NCBI GenBank assembly: GCA_003446295.1
Contig: DMBB01000376.1
Coordinates: 1 to 5,889, forward strand
Length of the DNA stretch: 5,889 bases
DNA from: Erysipelotrichaceae bacterium
Lineage (GTDB): Bacteria > Bacillota_I > Bacilli_A > Erysipelotrichales > Erysipelotrichaceae
Reading direction: 5' to 3'
Below, one piece after another: positions 1 through 5,889 of the stretch. A program made the position numbers and the translations under genes. Within the stretch, counting starts at the first letter, position 1; every line of letters begins with the position of its first letter. The notes below the pieces were generated by a model. It saw only the letters and a list, made by a program, of their open reading frames with translations, was not told where the DNA came from and did no database searches.

Positions 1-801
1 GATAAACCAAACGGAGGTCTGTCCGATGCACGCAACGCAGGCATGGCGATCGCTTCCGGAAAATATATCCAGTTCATCGACAGCGATGACTTTGTTGAAC
101 CGCAGCTGCTGGAAAAGTGCCGGCAGAAGCTGGAAGAGACCGGGGCGGATATGGTCATCTTTGATATCTACCAGTATTTCCTGGCAACAGGAAAAAAAGA
201 GATCATCGCCAATACATACGATGCCTCCGGGGTATATTCCATCCGGACAAACCCGGAGCTGATCGTCAGTATCCAGAACTGTGCATGGAATAAGATGTAT
301 AAGCTGTCGCTGTTCAAAGACAATGACATCATCTATCCATGGGGATGCTATTACGAGGACCTTGGAACGACATACAGGCTGCTTGCAAGATGTGATAAAG
401 TGGCATTCATCAATGAGCCGCTCTATGATTATCTGCAGGACAGACCGGGCAATATCACGCATCAGTTCAATTTCTCGGTCTATCATGTACTTGACATGGT
501 GAAACTGACATTGGATGATTATAAAAATCTAGGTATTTATGAGACATATTATGAAGAACTGAAATGTCTTGGCGCCAGGAACATTCTTGAATGCCTGAAA
601 AAGACAAGGAACGTCAATGATAAAAAGATGACGGAAAAGTTTGTTCAGGTATGTTTCTGGTATATCAAAAACAACTGGCCGGAATTCCCGAAATGCAGGT
701 ATCCGATACTGCGTGAAAAGAATGACTGGATCTACGCGAATGAGAAGATTCTCAGATTGTACCTGGCTTACCGGAGAAGGAAGCTGGCGAAAGAGGTGTA
801 A
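1..801 (+). CDS. Glycosyltransferase family 2, 5'-truncated
   Basis: This is a GT-A fold family-2 glycosyltransferase, which transfers a sugar from a nucleotide-sugar donor to a growing lipid-linked glycan at the cytoplasmic face of the membrane. The frame is open from base 1, so the gene begins before the window. The first visible residues, NGGLSDARNAG, and the metal-binding FIDSDDFVEP (window residues 25-34, DSDD at 27-30) are classic for the family. Further on are AWNKMY (about 95-100) and YYEDLG (117-122), whose Glu-Asp is the usual candidate catalytic base. The N-terminal strand and VDDGS-type nucleotide-binding motif, roughly 70 residues, are missing. The ATG at 43 falls inside the conserved core and is not the real start. 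The C-terminus is basic and has no membrane helices. The stop (799-801) lies one base before the next ATG, which implies one operon and translational coupling. Donor and acceptor sugars cannot be inferred. Confidence 0.93.
   Translation, partial: DKPNGGLSDARNAGMAIASGKYIQFIDSDDFVEPQLLEKCRQKLEETGADMVIFDIYQYFLATGKKEIIANTYDASGVYSIRTNPELIVSIQNCAWNKMYKLSLFKDNDIIYPWGCYYEDLGTTYRLLARCDKVAFINEPLYDYLQDRPGNITHQFNFSVYHVLDMVKLTLDDYKNLGIYETYYEELKCLGARNILECLKKTRNVNDKKMTEKFVQVCFWYIKNNWPEFPKCRYPILREKNDWIYANEKILRLYLAYRRRKLAKEV
793..798 (+). promoter_or_regulatory. Ribosome binding site for the second glycosyltransferase
   Basis: GAGGTG forms the last codons of the upstream gene, four bases before the ATG at 803. 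It decides the start at 803 over the longer open frame beginning at 641, whose extra 54 residues match nothing in the family and overlap the upstream gene out of frame. Confidence 0.75.
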
Positions 802-802
802 T

Positions 803-1846
803 ATGAAACAGGTTACTGTGATCGTACCGATCTATAAAGTTGAAAAGTATCTGCGTACCTGCTTTGAATCACTGAGGGCACAGACTTCGGATGAGTTCGT
901 CGTCATGGCAGTTGATGACGGATCACCGGACGGATGCGGCAAGATCATTGATGAGTATACGGCAGCCTATCCCGGGCTGATCACCGGGATCCATAAGGAA
1001 AACGGCGGATACGGCTCGGTGCTTGAGCTTGCGATCAAAACATGCACAACACCGTATTTCATGATCTGCGACCCCGATGATACGCTGCAGCCCAATGCTG
1101 TGGAGATCCTGCTGAATATGGCACGCGTATCCGGTGCCGATATTACCGTCGGAGCCAAGACGATCTTCCATGAGAATGATCCTTCCACGGAGTATGATCC
1201 TTCCTATAACACAGGGTTTGCAACGCTGAAGAAGAACACTGTATATAACCGTGCTTCCGATGATTTCAACGATCTGTTCTTTATTGACCCCAGTCCGCAT
1301 GCCAAGCTTTACAAAAAGACGCTTGCAGAAGGGATCAGCTTCCCGGAAAAGGTCGGCTATACGGATAACCTGCTGTTTTATATCAGTCTCTTGAACAGCG
1401 ATAAAGTCATCTATACTGATGAACCGCTGGCAAACTATCTGGTCAACAGAACAGGCAATACGATGACGGACGTATCCTTCAAGGCAATGAACGGCCAGAT
1501 CCTGGTCTTCAAGTCCATCGTTGTACAGGCAGAACGCCTGAAGGACGTACCTGACATGTACTGGTACCGTATGTTTGAAAGCTTCAAGTTCATGCTGTAT
1601 CAGACAAGAAGAATGAACTGTGATGCGGAGCAGTATGAACAGACACTGGATTATCTGGAAACATTCCTGAAGCTGCTGGTGCCGCATGGCAGAAAGATCG
1701 CGCCGCTGTACAGAAAATACTCCAAGAACGGAGCAATCGAAAAGGTCAGGGATGAGATGATGATGGGCTCTGCAACGATGCACATGGGCTTTGTTCAGAT
1801 CAAAAAGAAGCTGATGAAGGAGTTCAGTGAGCGCCCGAATTCATGA
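803..1846 (+). CDS. Glycosyltransferase family 2, atypical motif variant
   Basis: This 347-residue protein is a family-2 glycosyltransferase, probably the second enzyme of the repeat-unit assembly line. It opens with the usual first strand (TVIVPIYKVEKYL, residues 5-17) and the nucleotide-binding VDDGS (37-41). Several core motifs differ from its neighbours. GGYGSVLELAI (68-78) stands where they have GGLSDARN. The metal motif is DPDD (90-93) rather than DSDD. SPHAKLY (164-170) replaces AWNKxY, and GYTDN (185-189) replaces YED, so the acidic pair is reduced to Asp188. The fold and the essential aspartates remain, so it is probably active, perhaps with a different donor or acceptor. No transmembrane helix is seen. 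The start at 803 is set by the SD at 793-798. One base separates it from the previous stop, and 27 bases separate its own stop from the next start. Family assignment is secure; the substrate is unknown. Confidence 0.93.
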   Translation: MKQVTVIVPIYKVEKYLRTCFESLRAQTSDEFVVMAVDDGSPDGCGKIIDEYTAAYPGLITGIHKENGGYGSVLELAIKTCTTPYFMICDPDDTLQPNAVEILLNMARVSGADITVGAKTIFHENDPSTEYDPSYNTGFATLKKNTVYNRASDDFNDLFFIDPSPHAKLYKKTLAEGISFPEKVGYTDNLLFYISLLNSDKVIYTDEPLANYLVNRTGNTMTDVSFKAMNGQILVFKSIVVQAERLKDVPDMYWYRMFESFKFMLYQTRRMNCDAEQYEQTLDYLETFLKLLVPHGRKIAPLYRKYSKNGAIEKVRDEMMMGSATMHMGFVQIKKKLMKEFSERPNS

Positions 1847-1855
1847 TGCAGTTCA

Positions 1856-1864
1856 TGCTATAAT
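1856..1864 (+). promoter_or_regulatory. Possible internal promoter: extended -10 box
   Basis: TGCTATAAT is a perfect match to the extended -10 consensus (TGnTATAAT) and lies in the 27-base gap between the second and third glycosyltransferases. No good -35 is present at 16-18 bases upstream (CGAATT at 17), which extended -10 promoters can tolerate. Transcription would start near 1871, only a few bases before the ATG at 1874 and downstream of that gene's SD. It may be an internal promoter giving a nearly leaderless message, or a chance match. Confidence 0.4.
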
Positions 1865-1870
1865 GAGGTG
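1865..1870 (+). promoter_or_regulatory. Ribosome binding site for the third glycosyltransferase
   Basis: GAGGTG lies three bases before the ATG at 1874 and is the same hexamer used by the second glycosyltransferase. The in-frame GTG at 1868 is part of this site, so the ATG at 1874 is the preferred start; choosing the GTG would add only two residues. Confidence 0.65.
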
Positions 1871-1873
1871 CAT

Positions 1874-2839
1874 ATGAAAAACGAAGTAAAACTGTCGGTG
1901 ATCGTGCCGATGTACAACGTAAAGGATTATGTCGGCGAATGCCTGGATTCTCTGCGTGCCCAGACACTGCGTGATATGGAAGTCATCATGGTGGATGACG
2001 GGGCAACGGACAATACGGCAGAGATCGCATCCGTTTATGCGGAAGCAGATCCGGATCATTTCCGCCTTGTCCATAAGAAAAACGGCGGCCTGTCGGATGC
2101 GCGCAACTACGGTCTGCAGTTTGTCAGGGGCGAGTATATCGCATTTCTGGACAGCGATGACTTTGTGGAGCCGTCATTGTATGAAAAGCTTGTCAGGCTG
2201 ATGGATGAAGGCTGTGACGTGGCTGTCACAGACATCGAATACTGGTACAGTGATCCGGCAAAACGCTTTGTCATGAAAGGTCTGACAGACTGGCAGGCGG
2301 ATACCATGCAGAAACGTGCGATGCTGTCGCCGATGTTTGCCTGGAACAAGATCTACAGGGCATCCTGGTTCCTGGAGAAGGAATTGAGATACCCGCTCAA
2401 TACATGGTATGAAGATATACCTGTGACGACCATGATCTTTGCCCAAGCGAAGAAGATCGGTTATCTGAATGAGTGCCTGATCCATTATCGTCAGCGTGAA
2501 GGCAGCATTATGTCCAGCAATTCCAGTCCAAGGGTCAAAGAGATCTTCGGGATCATGGAGCTGGTCAGAAACAACTTTGTTCAGGCAGGCCTGGACAAAA
2601 CATACAGGGACGAACTGGAGTACCTCCATGTTGAACATCTGCGTCTGTACGGGATGTTCCGGTTTATCCGTTCCCCTTACACAAAAGAACTGTATGAAAA
2701 GACCAGCCAGGTGATGAATGAGAACTATCCCGGCTGGAAGCACAACAAATATATATCCAATCTGAATCTGAAGAACAGGATCTTCCTGCAGTGCTACAGC
2801 CCTGCCACAGCATGGCTGTTCAACAGGGTGATCCGCTGA
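1874..2839 (+). CDS. Glycosyltransferase family 2, canonical
   Basis: This complete family-2 glycosyltransferase of 321 residues is of the type found in capsule and exopolysaccharide clusters (EpsJ-like). Motifs in order: first strand LSVIVPMYNV (7-16), VDDGATD (40-46) for the nucleotide, KNGGLSDARNYG (69-80), the metal-binding FLDSDDFVEP (91-100), AWNKIY (156-161), and WYEDIP (178-183) with Glu180-Asp181 as the probable catalytic base. The C-terminal third is a basic, helical region without membrane segments. It is the closest relative in the window of the truncated first gene: 17 consecutive bases are identical around the DSDD codons (79-95 and 2150-2166), and both have the same later motifs. 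That fits duplication or strong conservation within one locus. Its stop lies 10 bases before the flippase start and directly abuts the flippase SD. Sugar specificity cannot be read from the sequence. Confidence 0.94.
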   Translation: MKNEVKLSVIVPMYNVKDYVGECLDSLRAQTLRDMEVIMVDDGATDNTAEIASVYAEADPDHFRLVHKKNGGLSDARNYGLQFVRGEYIAFLDSDDFVEPSLYEKLVRLMDEGCDVAVTDIEYWYSDPAKRFVMKGLTDWQADTMQKRAMLSPMFAWNKIYRASWFLEKELRYPLNTWYEDIPVTTMIFAQAKKIGYLNECLIHYRQREGSIMSSNSSPRVKEIFGIMELVRNNFVQAGLDKTYRDELEYLHVEHLRLYGMFRFIRSPYTKELYEKTSQVMNENYPGWKHNKYISNLNLKNRIFLQCYSPATAWLFNRVIR

Positions 2840-2845
2840 AAGGAG
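2839..2845 (+). promoter_or_regulatory. Strong ribosome binding site pointing to an ATT start
   Basis: AAAGGAG begins at the last base of the upstream stop codon and is followed by four bases (CGCC) and then ATT at 2850. It is the best SD near the flippase, and its 4-base spacing matches that of the second glycosyltransferase. No ATG, GTG or TTG lies in frame at a workable distance, so this site is the main reason for placing the flippase start at 2850. Confidence 0.75.
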
Positions 2846-2849
2846 CGCC

Positions 2850-4382
2850 ATTACGCGTACACGGTATTCATTTTACAACTTCATAGTCAGCACGATCGCG
2901 GCGGTCATACTGCCCCTTGTAGGGGTCATCAAAGTCCGTCTTTTCATCGACTTCTACGGAAGCGGTCTGAACGGTCTGCAGCTGACGATGGCACAGGTGA
3001 TTACCTTCCTGAATATCTGTGAAATGGCTTACTCCCTGGCATTCAGGCAGCTGCTGTTCAAGCCTCTGGCAGAAAATGACAGGAATGAAGTGCTGAAGAT
3101 CTACCGCGGGGCTGTCAATATCTTCCGGAAGACCGGAATGGCTGTGCTGGCGGCAGGTCTCATCATCTCGTTTGTCTTCCCGTTCTTTGCGGAATCTCCG
3201 CTGGATTACTGGAAAACAGTCGGCATGTTCGTGCTGCTGATGGCACCGTACGGGATCTCTTATTTCCTGATGGGTCCCAACTTCGTGATCATGGCTGATC
3301 AGAAGGAGTACCGCATCAGTATCTGGATCCAGTCATTCTCGATCTTGAGAATGATCCTGATGGTGGCTGTGATCAGAATGAAGCTGCCGTTCTACTGGAT
3401 CCTGCTGATCGAAGGCGGCAATATCCTGATCGCCAACACAACAGCCAGAAGGATCGCCATGAAAGCATATCCCTGGCTGAAGGATGCTGATCAGGCAGAA
3501 GCAGATCCCAGCTTCGGCAAACGTGCAAAATACGCGATCGTCCAGAGACTGTCCGAGCTTGCGACGACCCAGACCGACAATATCGTCATCACAGCCTTCA
3601 TGGGCTATGCCATGACGTCTGTATTCGGCAGCTACAGCTATCTGACGGACAACATATCCAAGATCACCCAGACGATGGTTCAGTCACCGATGAACAGCTT
3701 CGGAAACCTGTTCAATGATGAACGTGCCGATAAATATGAAGTCTTCACGGAATTCTTCAACTTTGCGACATATGTCTCGACGATCGTCGCAGTATGCATC
3801 TTCATCGCCATGCCGCAGTTTATCCATATCTGGCTGAACAAGCCTGAGTATGAGGTATCGGTACCGATCTGCCTGGCATTCTCGCTGAATATCTTCTATA
3901 TGACGATGCGTCAGCCTGTCATCATTGCGCGCGACGCAAACGGATTGTATGTCAACGCCAAAAACAACGCATATCTGCTGGCAGTCTCCAAGGTCGTTCT
4001 GTCAGTGCTTCTGATACAGCAGTTCGGTCTGCTGGGCGTGATCCTGGCAACACTGATCACCAGCTGGACAGTGGACTTCCTGTACAACCCGAGACTGGTA
4101 TATGACAATGTATTCAGGCTTCCGAGCTGGCGCTATTACGCAATGGTGGCTTCAAGGCTGGGCATTGCGCTTGCACTTGGCGGAACAGGCTATATGGTGT
4201 GGAACAGGTTCATGCCGTATATCACCTCATCAACACTGCATCTCCTCATCAGCATCCTCGTTATGGGCATCATCGTTGTATGCATTACGACGATCATCTA
4301 TGCATGCGCATACCGCTCATTCCGCAGGCTGTTTGTCAGGATCAGGAATATCCTTTCCAGGAGAGCCGCATCACGTTCATGA
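2850..4382 (+). CDS. Polysaccharide (Wzx/PST-type) flippase
   Basis: This integral membrane protein of the MOP/PST flippase superfamily moves undecaprenyl-linked repeat units across the cytoplasmic membrane. Read from ATT at 2850 it has 510 residues, the usual family length. The segment before the first ATG (2988, codon 47) supplies the first membrane helix (about 11-27) and the GSGLNGLQLT stretch (37-46), which resembles the LGLNGLF region near the start of such flippases. A start at 2988 would lose that helix and has no SD. About 12-14 hydrophobic segments can be seen, for example near 104-113, 306-322, 378-394 and 464-484. Family hallmarks include TQTDNIVITAFMG (240-252) and the region near 361-404 with RDANGL and a GLLGVILATLIT stretch. 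The C-terminus is a basic cytoplasmic tail. It is the last gene of the polysaccharide operon, followed by a long hairpin. Family is clear; the exact cargo is unknown. The non-standard start is inference, and a base error at 2852 is the alternative. Confidence 0.92.
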   Translation: MTRTRYSFYNFIVSTIAAVILPLVGVIKVRLFIDFYGSGLNGLQLTMAQVITFLNICEMAYSLAFRQLLFKPLAENDRNEVLKIYRGAVNIFRKTGMAVLAAGLIISFVFPFFAESPLDYWKTVGMFVLLMAPYGISYFLMGPNFVIMADQKEYRISIWIQSFSILRMILMVAVIRMKLPFYWILLIEGGNILIANTTARRIAMKAYPWLKDADQAEADPSFGKRAKYAIVQRLSELATTQTDNIVITAFMGYAMTSVFGSYSYLTDNISKITQTMVQSPMNSFGNLFNDERADKYEVFTEFFNFATYVSTIVAVCIFIAMPQFIHIWLNKPEYEVSVPICLAFSLNIFYMTMRQPVIIARDANGLYVNAKNNAYLLAVSKVVLSVLLIQQFGLLGVILATLITSWTVDFLYNPRLVYDNVFRLPSWRYYAMVASRLGIALALGGTGYMVWNRFMPYITSSTLHLLISILVMGIIVVCITTIIYACAYRSFRRLFVRIRNILSRRAASRS

Positions 4383-4389
4383 TCATCAC

Positions 4390-4437
4390 ATCATTGCAGG
4401 GAGGAAAGTCCGGTGCGTCTTTCTTTCCTGCGATGAT
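4390..4437 (+). terminator. Long hairpin, probable terminator of the polysaccharide operon
   Basis: The arms at 4390-4408 and 4419-4437 pair over 19 bases without a gap, including three G-U wobbles, around a 10-base loop (TCCGGTGCGT). The hairpin begins 8 bases after the flippase stop, where an intrinsic terminator is expected. The U-tract is weak: the right arm is followed by TTCGTT, so termination may be partial. The -10 box of the next gene starts only 6 bases beyond, so the right arm also covers that promoter's -35 region. Confidence 0.7.
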
Positions 4438-4442
4438 TTCGT

Positions 4443-4448
4443 TATAAT
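4443..4448 (+). promoter_or_regulatory. -10 box of a likely leaderless promoter
   Basis: A perfect TATAAT ends 8 bases before the ATG at 4457. Initiation about 7 bases downstream of the box would fall at or within two bases of that ATG. No SD is visible in the 20 bases before the ATG, consistent with a leaderless message. The -35 is weak (TTTCTT at 4420-4425, 17-base spacing) and lies inside the preceding hairpin's right arm. Confidence 0.6.
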
Positions 4449-4456
4449 GAATCCGT

Positions 4457-5086
4457 ATGAAAAAACTTTTGATACCGGTGCTCGGGCTGTGTCTGCTGAG
4501 CGGATGCAGTCTGGCAGGAGAAGAAATCACAGCGATCACAAACAGCGATGACCATTTCGGTCCGTATATCAATATCAGTGTATTCGAGTATACGACACCG
4601 GTCGGACATCCCGTTGATTTTTCAAATGTCACGGGATATGACGACGTAGACGGTCTGATGCCTGTTTCTGTTATCGGATATATCAATTACAACAAGCCGG
4701 GAGACTACTCACTTGTCATTTCCTGCAGCGACACATCCGGAAATGAAACGCAGGTGACCGTCACGATCCATGTCGTTGAGTCATATATGCCTGAAGCAGA
4801 ACCGACCGCTGTTCCTGAGACAACACCTGAACCGGTGGAAAAGGGATGCTCTGTTCCGGATATCCTTGATCCGGGCATGCCGTGCAATGCTGTGCTGGAT
4901 GATACGGTCAAGAAGTATGACCTGCTGTATGAAGGCGAGGAATGGCATCAGATCTGCATCAATGCGGCAGCTGACACAGGAGCCTGTGAGGAAGTCTTTG
5001 CGAATGACGGGACGTTCTGGGGCTATGGCGTCATACGTGTCGTTGAACAGGAAGAAGAAACAGAAGAATCCGGGAACAGCAACTGA
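4457..5086 (+). CDS. Ig-like (DUF5011-type) surface lipoprotein
   Basis: This 209-residue protein is predicted to be exported and lipid-anchored on the outer face of the membrane. The signal peptide (MKKLLIPVLGLCLL) ends in the lipobox LSGC, with Cys17 as the lipidated residue. Residues about 34-107 look like a single Ig-like domain of the DUF5011/Cry22Aa type: GYDDVDG (60-66), then NYNKPGDYSL (77-86), CSDTSGNETQ (90-99) and a final VTVTIHVV strand. A Pro/Glu/Thr-rich linker (112-128) leads to a C-terminal region (129-197) with four cysteines (131, 143, 167, 177) and aromatic residues such as FWGYG (187-191), which I do not recognise. The tail is very acidic (EQEEETEES). The gene has no SD, and its ATG sits just after a TATAAT, so it is probably translated from a leaderless transcript. 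Function is unknown; binding to wall, glycan or another protein is the usual role of such Ig-like lipoproteins. It may not belong to the polysaccharide pathway. Confidence 0.88.
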   Translation: MKKLLIPVLGLCLLSGCSLAGEEITAITNSDDHFGPYINISVFEYTTPVGHPVDFSNVTGYDDVDGLMPVSVIGYINYNKPGDYSLVISCSDTSGNETQVTVTIHVVESYMPEAEPTAVPETTPEPVEKGCSVPDILDPGMPCNAVLDDTVKKYDLLYEGEEWHQICINAAADTGACEEVFANDGTFWGYGVIRVVEQEEETEESGNSN

Positions 5087-5101
5087 TCCCGGGTTTTCTT
5101 T
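5065..5101 (+). terminator. Intrinsic terminator of the lipoprotein gene
   Basis: The arms at 5065-5075 and 5087-5097 pair around a GC-rich core (CCGGGA with TCCCGG) and an 11-base loop that contains the TGA stop (5084-5086). The T-rich run TTTTCTTT at 5094-5101 follows the core. Stem and U-run together are a textbook intrinsic terminator, placed so that it overlaps the coding end. Confidence 0.8.
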
Positions 5102-5113
5102 GGGAGGAGTCTT

Positions 5114-5889
5114 ATGAAGCATATTGTGATATCCGATCATGGCGCTGAATACCAGCGCAGAGGTCAGGCATGGATGTATGCCAGCAATCTGGTAAAGATG
5201 GATGAAGGCATTGAGAACGGTGAACCGGCGGAGATCGTGACGGAAGCCGGAGAATATCTCGGAACAGGTCTTGTTTCCCTGAACAGCCATATCCTGGTAC
5301 GCATACTCAGCAGGGACTGCTCCCAGCCGATCGATGAAGCGCTCTTCCGTACGCGTATCCATGAGGCCTATATGTTCCGGAAGACAGCGGAGCCGGATAA
5401 TCTTGACAACTGCAGACTGATCTTCGGTGAAGCGGACCTGCTGCCCGGATTCCTGGCTGACCGCTACAACGATGTAATCGTAACGCAGATCAGCTCATAC
5501 GGTATGGAACAGCGCAAGGATATGCTTTACCGGATCCTGCTGGAAGAGCTGGCAGCGGATCATCAGACCGTCAATGCGGTCTATGAGCGCAATGATGTGA
5601 AGATCAGACAGAAAGAAGGACTGCCGCTGTACAAAGGGTTTTATATCGGCGAAGGACACAGCACAAAGACCGTGATCAATGAGAACGGCCTGAAGCTGAA
5701 CGTGGATATCGAAAACGGACAGAAGACAGGCTATTTCCTGGATCAGAAGTCAAACAGAATGCTGATCAGACGTGCTGCCCGGGGCAAGCGTGTCCTTGAC
5801 TGCTTTACGCATACCGGAGGATTTGCCCTGAATGCCGCATACGGGAATGCAGCGCATGTCACGGCAGTTGATGTCTCGGAAACAGCGCT
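5114..5889 (+). CDS. rlmI: RlmI-type 23S rRNA methyltransferase (COG1092), 3'-truncated
   Basis: This is a class I S-adenosylmethionine-dependent rRNA methyltransferase; the E. coli family member RlmI makes m5C1962 in 23S rRNA. The window holds 258 codons, and the family is near 390-400 residues, so roughly the last third is missing. An N-terminal PUA-like RNA-binding domain covers about residues 3-75. It is followed by the family segment RLIFGEADLLPGFLADRY (101-118), then NGQKTGYFLDQKSNR (201-215) and the SAM-binding motif I LDCFTHTGGF (228-237), with the acidic ribose-binding residue in VDVS (252-255). The catalytic region lies beyond the window. The start at 5114 has a strong SD (GGGAGGAG, 5102-5109). 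It begins 27 bases after the lipoprotein stop, immediately behind a terminator, and no clear promoter of its own is visible. The family call is secure; the symbol is by homology, and Gram-positive members may modify a different nucleotide. Confidence 0.88.
   Translation, partial: MKHIVISDHGAEYQRRGQAWMYASNLVKMDEGIENGEPAEIVTEAGEYLGTGLVSLNSHILVRILSRDCSQPIDEALFRTRIHEAYMFRKTAEPDNLDNCRLIFGEADLLPGFLADRYNDVIVTQISSYGMEQRKDMLYRILLEELAADHQTVNAVYERNDVKIRQKEGLPLYKGFYIGEGHSTKTVINENGLKLNVDIENGQKTGYFLDQKSNRMLIRRAARGKRVLDCFTHTGGFALNAAYGNAAHVTAVDVSETA

Noticed and set aside
491..519. TTGACA with GATGAT 17 bases downstream, a promoter-like pair.
   Set aside because: It lies deep inside the first glycosyltransferase, the -10 matches only 4 of 6 bases, and there is no gene start nearby.
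641..802. 54-residue N-terminal extension of the second glycosyltransferase.
   Set aside because: It overlaps the first gene out of frame. Family homology starts exactly at the ATG at 803, which has its own SD.
923..1783. Long open frame on the - strand (286 codons).
   Set aside because: It is antisense to a clear glycosyltransferase, resembles no family, and is a by-product of the codon use of the + strand gene. The same holds for the - strand frames at 2174-2851 and 4781-5362.
2988..2990. ATG as the flippase start.
   Set aside because: It has no SD and would remove the first membrane helix and a conserved region that is encoded in frame immediately upstream.
4401..4411. GAGGAAAGTCC matches the conserved 5' signature of RNase P RNA (rnpB).
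   Set aside because: Coding sequence begins at 4457 and the flippase ends at 4382, leaving no room for a 350-400 base RNA. The bases are fully explained as part of the hairpin stem and loop.
4102..4551. 149-codon + strand frame spanning the flippase end and the lipoprotein start.
   Set aside because: It is out of frame with both genes, crosses a terminator hairpin, and has low-complexity content with no recognisable motif.
1..5889. Search for CRISPR arrays, tRNA or rRNA genes, insertion sequences and defence or toxin genes.
   Set aside because: No regular repeat-spacer pattern, cloverleaf, rRNA stretch, transposase or terminal inverted repeats was seen; the window is accounted for by the listed genes.

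Overview
The window looks like the downstream end of a cell-surface polysaccharide locus from a low-to-moderate GC Gram-positive (Firmicutes-type) bacterium. The basis is strong purine-rich Shine-Dalgarno (SD) sites, tight same-strand gene packing, a Gram-positive-style lipoprotein with an Ig-like fold, and intrinsic terminators. Gut or oral lineages such as Erysipelotrichaceae would fit, but the genus cannot be fixed from the sequence. All genes are on the + strand, and nothing convincing was seen on the - strand.

Layout: (1) 1-801, the 3' part of a family-2 glycosyltransferase whose first ~70 residues lie before the window. (2) 803-1846, a second, atypical GT2. (3) 1874-2839, a third, canonical GT2. 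(4) 2850-4382, a Wzx/PST-type polysaccharide flippase that appears to start at a rare ATT codon directly behind a strong SD. (5) 4390-4437, a long hairpin that probably ends the polysaccharide operon. (6) 4457-5086, a small lipoprotein with one Ig-like domain and a cysteine-bearing C-terminal domain, probably read from a leaderless transcript. (7) 5065-5101, an intrinsic terminator overlapping that gene's stop. (8) 5114 to the end, the N-terminal two thirds of an RlmI-type (COG1092) rRNA methyltransferase, a housekeeping gene cut by the window edge.

How they work together: the three GT2 enzymes would add sugars one after another to a lipid-linked repeat unit on the inner face of the membrane, and the flippase would move the finished unit outside. 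Genes 1 to 4 are spaced 1, 27 and 10 nt apart, so co-transcription and translational coupling are likely. No polymerase (Wzy), initiating sugar-phosphate transferase or nucleotide-sugar gene is in view; they would be upstream or elsewhere. The lipoprotein and methyltransferase look like separate units flanking the locus.

No new multi-gene system is evident. The most notable points are start signals: the ATT start of the flippase, the leaderless arrangement of the lipoprotein gene, and a perfect extended -10 box sitting on the ribosome binding site of the third glycosyltransferase.
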